Assembly: GCA_038874355.1 (NCBI GenBank)
Contig: JAVZCO010000001.1
Coordinates: forward strand, 20,913 to 84,912
DNA: 64,000 nucleotides
Reading direction: 5' to 3'
DNA from: Candidatus Pacearchaeota archaeon
GTDB lineage: Archaea > Nanobdellota > Nanobdellia > Pacearchaeales > GW2011-AR1
The notes beneath the pieces were generated by a model, which worked only from the letters and a program-made list of their open reading frames with translations, was not told the DNA's origin and searched no databases. This document shows positions 53,769 through 61,856 of this stretch, in pieces. Position 1 is the first letter of the stretch; each line of letters starts with the position of its first letter. The translations under genes and the position numbers were made by a program.

Positions 53769-53821
53769 TCTCATAAAGAAATTTAAGGGTATATAAATTT
53801 ATTGTTTTATTGTTTCTTATA

Positions 53822-53950
53822 TTATTTCTTATAAGATTTTCCAGTATATTTTTTATATCTTCTTCTTGCTTCTCTTATTTCTTCTGCATTTTTTAAGATG
53901 CCTAATTCTTCTATATTTTTATAAAATATTGCTTTTTCTTCTATTTTAAT
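53822..53950 (-). other. Coding-like frame without a standard start
   Basis: A 42-codon open frame reads as a normal basic helical peptide (EEKAIFYKNIEELGILKN, then EEIREARRRYKKYTGKSYKK) and ends at TAA 53822. No ATG, GTG or TTG precedes it in frame. The best start is an ATT that overlaps the stop of tgt, in the manner of ATGA couplings. It may be a gene with a rare start, a gene remnant, or a lost extension of tgt. Confidence 0.4.
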
Positions 53951-55007
53951 ATTTAATATATTTTTTCTTTAATATTTTAGTTAAAGAAGAATAAAAAGTT
54001 AAATTATGTAATGTTGCTAATCTAAAAGCTTCTTCTTTATCGTTTTTAAAAAGATTTATAAAATTTTTCCTTGTATATTTTTTACATAATTCACAATCAC
54101 AATACTTAGATATCTTTTTTTGATTACAATATTTTTTTCTTATATTTATTGTTTCGAAAGAATTAAGTAAATTTTTTTTATTTGGTTTTTTTGTGAAAAC
54201 AAATAATCTTTTATGTCTTGCATCTCGAGTTGGAATAACACAATCAAAAAGATCGTATCCAATTTTTCTACATTCTATAATATCTTGCGGCTTTCCAATA
54301 CCCATTGCATATTTTATTTTGTTATTAGGTATCAATTTAGAAACGTATTCTAACATTTCTGTCATTAATTTTCCTTTTTTTATAGGAAATCCCCCATAAG
54401 CATATCCGTCAAAACCTATTTTTATTAATTCTTCTGCACAAAATTTTCTTAATTTTTTGTTATTACCACCTTGAATTATTGCAAATAATAATGGCCTTTC
54501 TTTTTTGTTCTTTGTTATTTTTTCAAATTCTTTTTTACATTTTCTTGCCCAAAAAATAGTTCTTTCAACAGATTCTTTTTGTTTTTTATAATTATAAGAT
54601 GGATAAGTACATTCATCTAAACACATAATAATATCACTTTTTATTTTTATTTGTAATCTTATACATTCTTCTGGAGTTAAAATTATTCTTTTTTTATCAA
54701 TAAAAAAAATAACTTTATCTTTTTCTATTTTCCCTAAATTAGGATTCTTATGTAATAAACTCATTATTTGAAACCCGCCAGAATCAGAAATAATCAAACC
54801 ATTAAATTTCATATATTCGTGGATTCCTTCTCTTTTTATTTTTTTAATTAAATTATTTTTTAAAAGATGAAAGATATTTACTACAACTCCTTCTGTTCCG
54901 GATTTTTTTAAATCTCTTGATGTTAAATATTTTATTTTACCTAATGTAGCATCTGGAAGAAAAATTGGTAATTTAAATCTCTTGTTATTTAAATTTAGAA
55001 TTTTCAT
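53946..55007 (-). CDS. tgt: tRNA-guanine transglycosylase, bacterial type
   Basis: Exchanges a guanine in tRNA for a deazaguanine. The 353-residue length and layout fit the bacterial/eukaryotic G34 enzyme, not the longer archaeal G15 enzyme. It has ISDSGGFQ, the acidic residue in CLDECTYPSY, GGFPIKKGK, FDCVIPTRDARHKRLF, and a C-terminal zinc site (YCDCELCKKYTRKNF ... LHNLTFYSSL). There is no PUA or archaeal C-terminal extension. It could place preQ1 or queuine at the wobble base. Confidence 0.93.
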   Translation of the reverse strand: MKILNLNNKRFKLPIFLPDATLGKIKYLTSRDLKKSGTEGVVVNIFHLLKNNLIKKIKREGIHEYMKFNGLIISDSGGFQIMSLLHKNPNLGKIEKDKVIFFIDKKRIILTPEECIRLQIKIKSDIIMCLDECTYPSYNYKKQKESVERTIFWARKCKKEFEKITKNKKERPLLFAIIQGGNNKKLRKFCAEELIKIGFDGYAYGGFPIKKGKLMTEMLEYVSKLIPNNKIKYAMGIGKPQDIIECRKIGYDLFDCVIPTRDARHKRLFVFTKKPNKKNLLNSFETINIRKKYCNQKKISKYCDCELCKKYTRKNFINLFKNDKEEAFRLATLHNLTFYSSLTKILKKKYIKY

Positions 55008-55056
55008 CTTTCTTATTAAGAAATTTAATCTTTTATAATAAAATTCTTATTTATAA

Positions 55057-56334
55057 TTATGGTGTAAGTCTATCTCTATCTCTTGGAAACATTGTTGCTT
55101 CTTTTATGTTGTCCAAATTACAAATAACTTGAGTTAATCTTTCTAAACCAATACTCCAACCAGCATGTGGTGGAGCTCCATATCTAAAACTGTCTATGTA
55201 ATCTTTAAAATTCTTAGGATTTAATCCTTTTTCTTTTATTCTTTCTATTAATAATTCTGGTATATGAATTCTTTGCCCGCCAGAGCTTATTTCTATACCT
55301 TTGTATAAAGCATCAAAACCTTCGCTATATTTAGATTTAGGATCTGCATTTTTTGGCATGATATAAAATGGTTTCAAAGAAGATGGCCAAGAATGAACAA
55401 AAACTATATTATCTTTATAGAGATCGCATAATTTTTTTTCTTGTTCTGGTGTAAAATCTTCTTCATACTTACCATTAATTTTTTCTATTGCCTCATCATA
55501 ACTTAAATAAACTCCTTTTGGAACTTTTAAATTAATATCAAGAAACTCTAATTCTTTTTTACATTTTTTTAAAATATTTTTTACTATGTATATAATACAT
55601 TCTTCTAATTCTTTCATTATTGTCATTTGGTCTGCAAAAGCCATCTCTATATCCATTTGTCTTATCTCATTAATATGTCTTGTTGTATTATGTTTTTCTG
55701 CTCTAAAAACAGGAGTGATTGTAAAGGTTTTTTCCATACTGCAAGCAAGCATTTGTTTGTATAATTGTGGTGATTGAGCAAGATAAGCTTTTTTTTCAAA
55801 ATATTGAACAGGAAATAATTCTGTTCCACCTTCACTTGCAACACCTATAATACAAGGATTCTGTATTTCAATAAAACCTTTTTTATAAAAAAATTCTCTA
55901 AAAGAAAAAGCTATTTCTGTCTGTATTTTAAATATAGCTTGTGTTTTTCTTCTGTGGAAATCTAAAAATCTATAATCTAATCTTTTTGGTAATTCTGTTT
56001 TACTAAAATCAGAAACATCTATTGGTAAAGGATGCTGTGCTTTGCTTATAATCTCAAATTTTTCTGGATTAATCTCTGTTCCTCCTGGTGCTTGCGAATT
56101 TTTTACTGCTTTTCCTTCTATACTCACAACAGATTCTCTTGGAACCTTATCTATAGAATCAAAAATATTATCTTTTGTTATTCCTTTTATAGCAGTTATT
56201 TGTATTATTCCAGTTATATCTCTTAAGATTAAGAATTTTATTTTTCCTAAATCTCTAATATCATGTACCCAGCCATAAATTTTATATTTTTTTTCTTTTC
56301 CTTTCAAAACATTTTCTATATAAGATCTTTCCAT
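55057..56334 (-). CDS. aspS: Aspartyl-tRNA synthetase, probably non-discriminating
   Basis: 425-residue archaeal class II enzyme. The N-terminal OB fold contains IYGWVHDIRDLG with His24, and SQAPGGTEI with Pro83. These are the positions that are Trp and Lys in discriminating archaeal AspRS and His and Pro in non-discriminating ones. Class II motifs 2 (ITPVFRAEKHNTTRHINEIR) and 3 (APPHAGWSIGLERL) are intact. It would mischarge tRNA-Asn with Asp, which GatCAB then amidates. Confidence 0.95.
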   Translation of the reverse strand: MERSYIENVLKGKEKKYKIYGWVHDIRDLGKIKFLILRDITGIIQITAIKGITKDNIFDSIDKVPRESVVSIEGKAVKNSQAPGGTEINPEKFEIISKAQHPLPIDVSDFSKTELPKRLDYRFLDFHRRKTQAIFKIQTEIAFSFREFFYKKGFIEIQNPCIIGVASEGGTELFPVQYFEKKAYLAQSPQLYKQMLACSMEKTFTITPVFRAEKHNTTRHINEIRQMDIEMAFADQMTIMKELEECIIYIVKNILKKCKKELEFLDINLKVPKGVYLSYDEAIEKINGKYEEDFTPEQEKKLCDLYKDNIVFVHSWPSSLKPFYIMPKNADPKSKYSEGFDALYKGIEISSGGQRIHIPELLIERIKEKGLNPKNFKDYIDSFRYGAPPHAGWSIGLERLTQVICNLDNIKEATMFPRDRDRLTP

Positions 56335-56439
56335 TTTAAAATCTTTAAAGAAATAAATATTTAAAAATATAACTAAAAAAATAAAAATTTAAAAATTATT
56401 TTTTGTGTTATTTTTATTCTTTTTTATACAATCTAAATT

Positions 56440-56715
56440 TTATTCAAATTCTTCGCTTTCTTCTTCAATTTCTTCTAAATCTTCATCATCTTCTTCTGTT
56501 TCTTCTTCGTTAGATTCTTGGGATTTTTCTACTTCTTTAGGAGTTATCCCTTTTCTTTTCATAAAACAATCTTTACAATAAACAGGTGTTCCTTCTCTTG
56601 GTTTAAAAGGAACTTCGCCTTCTTTACCACAATCGCTACATGTTATTTTATGCATTTGTCTAGGCCCGTTAAATCTTCTAAAACCTCTTCTCCTTCTTCT
56701 ATTTTCGTATGCCAT
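56440..56715 (-). CDS. CxxC-x17-CxxC zinc-finger protein with acidic tail
   Basis: 91 residues in three parts: an Arg-rich start (ENRRRRRGFRRFNGPRQ), a zinc finger (CSDCGKEGEVPFKPREGTPVYC and CKDC) common in DPANN and CPR genomes, and a Glu/Asp tail ending EESEEFE. The basic and acidic ends suggest RNA binding with a disordered tail. It has a strong Shine-Dalgarno site (GGAGG, 56723-56727). The tail is the one shared with 53.6 kb. Confidence 0.88.
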   Translation of the reverse strand: MAYENRRRRRGFRRFNGPRQMHKITCSDCGKEGEVPFKPREGTPVYCKDCFMKRKGITPKEVEKSQESNEEETEEDDEDLEEIEEESEEFE

Positions 56716-56722
56716 TATTAAA

Positions 56723-56727
56723 CCTCC
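56723..56727 (-). promoter_or_regulatory. Strong Shine-Dalgarno site of zinc-finger gene
   Basis: GGAGG on the minus strand, 7 bases before the ATG at 56715; one of only a few clear sites in the window. Confidence 0.65.
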
Positions 56728-56751
56728 TTACATAAACTTTTACTTTATTAT

Positions 56752-56782
56752 ATATAAGAAATCGCAAAAACGATTCTTATAT
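56752..56782. promoter_or_regulatory. Inverted repeat upstream of the zinc-finger gene
   Basis: Arms ATATAAGAAATCG (56752-56764) and CGATTCTTATAT (56771-56782) pair fully except for one extra A, around a 6-base spacer. They overlap the TATA-like box about 37-67 bases before the start codon. Candidate operator or leader hairpin. Confidence 0.4.
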
Positions 56783-56837
56783 TCTAAAATTTGTAAATAT
56801 TTGTATTTATAAATCTATATGTTTATTTTATAGATTT

Positions 56838-57758
56838 TTAATTTCTTTTAAACCATCCAATTGTTTTTTTTATTCCTTCTTCTAAACTTATTTTTGGTTC
56901 CCAGTTTAATTCTTTTTTAGCTTTTTTATAGCTTAAAGAAGAATATTTAACTTCCCTAGGTAATGCATCTTTAAAAATTGGTTCTTGTTTAAAATTTAAT
57001 TCTTTTGCTATAACATAAAACAATTTTTTTATAGATGTTTGATTTGAAGTTGAAATATTATAAATATGAGATGGTGTCTTTTTTAAAGCAATAATATTTG
57101 CTCTCACTACATCATCAACATATATAAAATCTCTAGTTTGATTACCATCTCCAAAAATAATAGGTCTTTCATTTTTTAACATTTTATTTATAAAAATAGG
57201 AATAACACCTGCTTCTCCTCCTTTTTGTCTTGGCCCGTAAACATTACTATATCTTAAAGAAACAAAATCTAACCCGCTTTCTTTATTATACATTTCCAAG
57301 TATAATTCTACTATATATTTACTTAATCCGTACTGATTAATTGGATAAACTTCATAAGATTCTTTTATAGGTAAGTATTTCTTTTGTATATTTCCGTAGC
57401 ATGCAGAAGAACTAGCATAAATTATTTTTTTTACATTTTGTTTAAATGAATTTTTTATTATATTTATGCTTCCTAAAATATTAATCTTAGCATCTTCTAA
57501 AGGATTAGAAATAGAGAAATTAATATCTTTTTGAGCTGCATGATGATTTACAATATCTGGTTTTTCTTTTTTGAAAATTTTCTTTATTTCTTCTTCATCA
57601 CAGATATCTGCTTTGTAAAATTTTGCTTTCTTATTTATATTTTTTTTATCTCCACTAGACAAATTGTCAATTACAATAACATCATAACCAAGTTTTATAT
57701 AAGAGTCTACGATATGACTTCCAATAAAACCTGCACCTCCAGTAACAATTATCTTCAT
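56838..57758 (-). CDS. NAD-dependent sugar epimerase/dehydratase (GalE-like)
   Basis: 306-residue extended short-chain dehydrogenase. The Rossmann motif is TGGAGFIGSHIV at the N-terminus, the catalytic region is YASSSACYGN and YGLSK (YxxxK), and RYSNVYGPRQ and GDGNQTRDFIYVDDV mark UDP-sugar 4-epimerases. It would make UDP-galactose or a related sugar for surface glycans. It begins right after gatE ends (1-base gap). Confidence 0.92.
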   Translation of the reverse strand: MKIIVTGGAGFIGSHIVDSYIKLGYDVIVIDNLSSGDKKNINKKAKFYKADICDEEEIKKIFKKEKPDIVNHHAAQKDINFSISNPLEDAKINILGSINIIKNSFKQNVKKIIYASSSACYGNIQKKYLPIKESYEVYPINQYGLSKYIVELYLEMYNKESGLDFVSLRYSNVYGPRQKGGEAGVIPIFINKMLKNERPIIFGDGNQTRDFIYVDDVVRANIIALKKTPSHIYNISTSNQTSIKKLFYVIAKELNFKQEPIFKDALPREVKYSSLSYKKAKKELNWEPKISLEEGIKKTIGWFKRN

Positions 57759-57759
57759 T

Positions 57760-59214
57760 TTAACTTTTTTTATTTAATAAAGTTTTAATAATTTCATAAG
57801 CTTCTTTTCCATTTATTTTTCCTTTAAATTTACTCATTACTAATCCCATATAAGCATTTATAGTTAATCCTGGCTTTTCTTTAATTATTTTTAATATTTC
57901 CTCTTCTATATTTTCTATCTTTTCTCTCTTTAATGCTTCATTAACACTTTTCCCTAAAACAATCTCTTCCATGATAATTTTAACATCACTCTCATTAATT
58001 TTTTTTGATTGCAAAGCTTGAATGATTGTTTCTAATACATCTAAAGTCAAAATTTTTGTAGATTTATTTGTTTTTTTTTCTATTTCTTTTCTCCATACAG
58101 TTAACATTTTTGCTATAAGTTCAGGATTATTATATACTGCTAATAATTCTTCAAAATCTTCTATCCTTTTTTCCTCCAGAAGTTCTTTAATTAATTCTTT
58201 ATGAAGTCCTTTTTTTTCTAATTCAGATTTTATCTCGGATTTTAATTTAGGAAGATTTTCTTTTATTTTATTTATAAAGTCTCTAGAAATATGTAACAAA
58301 GGTAAATCTGTTTCAGGATACATTCTCGATGCTCCTGGTAAAGGCCTTAAAAATTCTGTTGTTCCATCTTTTAATGCTTTTTTTACTTCTTCTTTACTTT
58401 TATTTTCTCTTATTAATTTTTTTTGTCTTTCTATTTCTCTTAAAATTGTTTTTTCTATTAAATCTGGTTCTTGAACTCCCTTAATTTCTATCCGAGCTCC
58501 TTGTTTTCCATCGACATTAACCGACATATTAATATCTTGTCTTATAGTTCCTAAACCTCTCTTTACTTTACAAGCCCTTAAAATTTCTCCTATCTTTAAA
58601 GCAACTTGTTTTGCTTGTTGTGCATTTTTTATGTCCGGATATGTTGTTATTTCAACTAATGGAATTCCTAATCTGTCTAATCTGTAAATTCTATAATTTT
58701 TTTCTTCTTTTATTATTCTTGCAGCATCTTCTTCTAAAATTACTTTAGCAATTCTAACTTTTCCGAAATCTGTATCAACATATCCATTTTTAGCAATCAA
58801 AACTGTTCTTTGAAAACCACTGACATTACTTCCATCTATAACAATTTTTCGCATTATTTGAGTATTTTGTAAAATTTCGCAATTTAATAATAAAGAAATT
58901 TGTAATGCTATCTTTAATGCTTCTTGATTTATTTCTCTTGGAGGCTCTTCATCTAAATCTACTAAACAAACATTATAATAATAACATTCATAAATAAATG
59001 ATTTTTCTTTCATAGATTCGTGTTTCGCAGCAATATCTACTTCTCCTTCTTCTCCCGCAACTAAATGTAATTTTCTTTTTATTGTATAATTAGGGACATC
59101 TTGTCTTAATATAGAAGGACAATTACAAAATAATTTATTAGTATCTAATTGTTGGTGTATTTCTAAACCACATCTAAGATCAAAATCCTTTTTTATTTCT
59201 TCTTTTTTCATCAT
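57760..59214 (-). CDS. gatE: Glu-tRNA(Gln) amidotransferase subunit E (GatE), lacking the insertion domain
   Basis: Kinase/amidotransferase subunit of archaeal GatDE. GatE-type motifs are FDLRCGLEIHQQLDTNKLFC (11-30), DGSNVSGFQRT (127-137), YRLDRLGIPLVEI and GLGTIRQDINMSV. At residue 264 (ERQKKLI) the sequence passes in about 27 residues to the post-insertion motif PLPGASRMYPETDLP (291-305). The AspRS-like domain normally between them, well over 100 residues, is missing. The helical and YqeY-like tail (VMSKFKGKINGKEAY) is present. 484 residues against about 620 usual. Confidence 0.93.
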   Translation of the reverse strand: MMKKEEIKKDFDLRCGLEIHQQLDTNKLFCNCPSILRQDVPNYTIKRKLHLVAGEEGEVDIAAKHESMKEKSFIYECYYYNVCLVDLDEEPPREINQEALKIALQISLLLNCEILQNTQIMRKIVIDGSNVSGFQRTVLIAKNGYVDTDFGKVRIAKVILEEDAARIIKEEKNYRIYRLDRLGIPLVEITTYPDIKNAQQAKQVALKIGEILRACKVKRGLGTIRQDINMSVNVDGKQGARIEIKGVQEPDLIEKTILREIERQKKLIRENKSKEEVKKALKDGTTEFLRPLPGASRMYPETDLPLLHISRDFINKIKENLPKLKSEIKSELEKKGLHKELIKELLEEKRIEDFEELLAVYNNPELIAKMLTVWRKEIEKKTNKSTKILTLDVLETIIQALQSKKINESDVKIIMEEIVLGKSVNEALKREKIENIEEEILKIIKEKPGLTINAYMGLVMSKFKGKINGKEAYEIIKTLLNKKS

Positions 59215-59290
59215 AATCTTAAAAAGAAAATTAGGTTAATAAAATTAGTGTTTGTTATTTATACAAATTAATAATTGAAAATATAAAAAG

Positions 59291-60028
59291 TTATTCTAGA
59301 TACTTTTCTAAACTTTCCTTTATTTTTAAAGTATTTTTTATTTTAATACTATTTGGATCTACTCCACAATATTCCGCAAATTCTCTCATCAAATTTAAGT
59401 ATTCTTCTGAAAACTCAAATCTTTCTATTTTTGGTTTGAAGATATATCTCCCGCTTTCTTTTATTTTTTCAATTTCAAATCTTATGGGATTAAAATAAAT
59501 ATTATCAGAAGTGATTATTCTCTTAACCTCAATTACATTTGCTTTCTTATCTCTAATTAATCTTTTAAATGCAGGATTTCTTTTATTATCTGTAGGAAAC
59601 TCTCCAATACCAACTATCTCATAATCTATTTTTTTATCTAATCTCTCTTTGATTTCTTTCCCATAATCAAACAAAGATTTTTTGAACTGATTGTAACCTT
59701 TCACCGCAGAACTTCCAGAAACAACTTCGTCTATACAGACTATTTTTATTTTTTCTCCATTATAATTATATTTTAAGAAATTTCTATACCACTTATCCAA
59801 TATTTTTTCTCTATCTTTAAATCTGCTAGAGTTTGGAGGATATTCTAGTATTTCTGAAGGAAAATGTCTATCTGCTATACACATTAAATCTACTAAAGGA
59901 ATTGAACCAATAAGAGGAGCAAAGATATAAGTTGGTTTTTTTGACTTAACAATATCTATAATTTTTTTTATTCCTTTAGCAAAAGACTCAAATTCTTCTC
60001 TTGTATATTGAGATAATTTATTTTCCAT
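59291..60028 (-). CDS. Phosphoribosyltransferase-like protein
   Basis: 245 residues. The segment KIKIVCIDEVVSGSSAVKGY has the layout of a type I phosphoribosyltransferase PRPP loop (strand, two acidic residues, Ser/Gly-rich turn), and an earlier strand (TYIFAPLIGSIPLVDL) fits the core sheet. The rest is not recognised. It lies between gatD and gatE on the same strand, but I see no functional reason for that. Could be a regulator or an orphan nucleotide enzyme. Confidence 0.6.
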   Translation of the reverse strand: MENKLSQYTREEFESFAKGIKKIIDIVKSKKPTYIFAPLIGSIPLVDLMCIADRHFPSEILEYPPNSSRFKDREKILDKWYRNFLKYNYNGEKIKIVCIDEVVSGSSAVKGYNQFKKSLFDYGKEIKERLDKKIDYEIVGIGEFPTDNKRNPAFKRLIRDKKANVIEVKRIITSDNIYFNPIRFEIEKIKESGRYIFKPKIERFEFSEEYLNLMREFAEYCGVDPNSIKIKNTLKIKESLEKYLE

Positions 60029-60092
60029 AATTCATAATATCTTTCTGTATTTATAAAACTTTCTATTTTTTAACTATTATAAAGTGATAACT

Positions 60093-61370
60093 TCATTCTT
60101 CCAACCTTTCATTAAATTCTCCTGAAATATTTCTCAACATTAATTCTTTGATCCTCTTTATATCAGAAGTTTTTCCTAAAACATAACTTAATTTAATAAG
60201 AGCAACTTCTGGTAACATATCTTTCAAATAAATTACTCCTATTTTTTCTAATTCTCTTGCTGGGCTATAAACATATTCATCTACCCTACCATACAAAGTT
60301 TGTGTTGTCATACAAATTATGGTTCCATTGTTAATTGCTTTTTTTATTGAAGGCAAAAGATTTTCTTTTACATCATTACCAATAGCAACATGGCCTAAAC
60401 CAGAACCTTCTAAGATTATACCTTTATAACAAGAAGAAAGATAATCTATTACTTCCGATTTTAAACCTGGAAAGAATTTTAACAAAAAAACATTTTCTTC
60501 AAAAGATAAATCTAATTTAACTTTCTTTGTTTCATCTCTTTTATTATAAAAAGATAAAATTTCTATTTTTCCATCTGGAAAAACCTTAGCTATCGGCTTT
60601 TCATTAACAGATTTAAAAGCATCTCTTCTGCTTGCATGTAATTTTCTAACTTTTGTTCCTCTATGAACATAACAATAATCATCATTAATCGTTGCATGTC
60701 CAACTACTACAACTTCAGCAATATCGCTAAGAGCGGTATAAGCAGAACATAACAAATTCATTTCTGCATCACTACTTGCTCTATCGCTACTTCTCTGTGC
60801 ATAAGTTAAAACAACTGGCTTATTAATATCCTTTAAAAAAAAAGATAAAGCAGTAGAAGTATAATGTAAAAAATCTGTTCCATGAGTTATAATAATTCCT
60901 TTTATATTTTTATTATTTAAACTACTTTCAACTTCTTTAGCTAAAATTTTCCAGTCTTCCCAACACATATTTTCAGAAGCTTTCATAAATGGAATTTTTA
61001 TTTGATTAATATTAACTATATTAAAAATTTCTGGATAAAACTTAAATAATTCTTCTGGCTTTGTTATCCAAGAAACTCCTCCTGTTTTGTAATCTACTTT
61101 ACTAGATATTGTCCCACCAGTTATGATTAAATCTATATAAGGTAAGTTTTTATTTTCTTCTATTTTTATTTTTTCTTCCTCTTTCTTAAATTTTTCTATT
61201 AATTCTATATTTATTATATCTTCTTTTTTTATTCCTATATTGTAACCTGAATCTAATTTTATTAATATTAAAGAAGAATCACTTGAAGGAATAAAAGTCC
61301 CTTCTATATCTTCTTTAGAAGTAATAACTTTTATTTTATCTCCAAAACTAATATTTTTTTCTATTTTCAT
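60093..61370 (-). CDS. gatD: Glu-tRNA(Gln) amidotransferase subunit D (GatD)
   Basis: Asparaginase-like glutaminase of GatDE. In 425 residues an N-terminal OB-like domain (about 1-70) is followed by the catalytic part: [20 protein letters not shown] with the first Thr, [13 protein letters not shown] with Thr-Asp, and [16 protein letters not shown]. Length is normal. The promoter TATA-like box (about 61387-61398) and a 22-base palindrome lie just upstream. It is divergent from the GatB-tail gene. Confidence 0.95.
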   Translation of the reverse strand: MKIEKNISFGDKIKVITSKEDIEGTFIPSSDSSLILIKLDSGYNIGIKKEDIINIELIEKFKKEEEKIKIEENKNLPYIDLIITGGTISSKVDYKTGGVSWITKPEELFKFYPEIFNIVNINQIKIPFMKASENMCWEDWKILAKEVESSLNNKNIKGIIITHGTDFLHYTSTALSFFLKDINKPVVLTYAQRSSDRASSDAEMNLLCSAYTALSDIAEVVVVGHATINDDYCYVHRGTKVRKLHASRRDAFKSVNEKPIAKVFPDGKIEILSFYNKRDETKKVKLDLSFEENVFLLKFFPGLKSEVIDYLSSCYKGIILEGSGLGHVAIGNDVKENLLPSIKKAINNGTIICMTTQTLYGRVDEYVYSPARELEKIGVIYLKDMLPEVALIKLSYVLGKTSDIKRIKELMLRNISGEFNERLEE

Positions 61371-61395
61371 TTACTTATAAAAAAACAAATATATA

Positions 61396-61417
61396 AAAAT
61401 GTTTTTAAAAACATTTT
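61396..61417. promoter_or_regulatory. 22-base perfect palindrome between gatD and the GatB-tail gene
   Basis: AAAATGTTTTTAAAAACATT plus TT is its own reverse complement. It abuts the gatD TATA-like box and lies 11 bases before the TTG start of the plus-strand gene, so it could regulate both, or form a hairpin in the short leader. Confidence 0.5.
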
Positions 61418-61427
61418 AAAACTCTTA

Positions 61428-61628
61428 TTGTTTGAAAAGATATCTGAAAAAGAAATTGAAAAAATTTGTAAAGAAGTAATAGAAGAGAATAAAAAAGCAG
61501 TTTCTGATTACAAAAATGGAGAAGAAAAAGCTTTATCTTTTCTTATTGGAGCAGTAATGAAAAAGAGTGATAGAAGAGCAGATATTAATTTAATTAAAAA
61601 AATTTTATTAAAGGAAATAGAAAAGTAA
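61428..61628 (+). CDS. Free-standing GatB/YqeY tail domain
   Basis: 66 residues from a TTG start (the upstream ATG at 61399 opens only a 6-codon frame). The sequence [20 protein letters not shown], then [23 protein letters not shown], follows the C-terminal tail domain of GatB and YqeY (GxVMK, ADP-like turn, final helix), which contacts the tRNA elbow. It stands alone and divergent from gatD. It may serve as a separate tRNA-binding part of an amidotransferase. Confidence 0.75.
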   Translation: MFEKISEKEIEKICKEVIEENKKAVSDYKNGEEKALSFLIGAVMKKSDRRADINLIKKILLKEIEK

Positions 61629-61856
61629 TCATTTTAATAATTCTAATATTGTTCCTATAAGAAATATTAAAGAAAATAAAAATATAATAAATTTATTTAT
61701 TTTTAATTCATACTCTGGTTTTCTTTCACTATTCTTTTTCGCATTATAATTCATAAATAAAATTAAAATTCCAGTTAAACCGCCAGAAATAACGCCACCT
61801 ATACCTAATATTTTTATAAAACTATCTATTTTAAATATATAAAATATAATAATCAA
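61629..61856 (-). CDS. Permease C-terminal fragment-like membrane protein
   Basis: 75 residues with two membrane helices: FIKILGIGGVISGGLTGILI and FIIFLFSLIFLIGTIL, joined by NAKKNSERKPEYELKIN. This closely recalls the last two helices of archaeal APC-type amino-acid permeases (the ERKPEY loop), but no other part of a permease is present. Its ATG overlaps the upstream gene's stop. Either a remnant of a lost transporter gene or a small membrane protein. Confidence 0.55.
   Translation of the reverse strand: MIIIFYIFKIDSFIKILGIGGVISGGLTGILILFMNYNAKKNSERKPEYELKINKFIIFLFSLIFLIGTILELLK

Noticed and set aside
53601..53774. Tandem repeat as a CRISPR or satellite array
   Set aside because: Only two units, no spacers, and the unit is an in-frame coding repeat.
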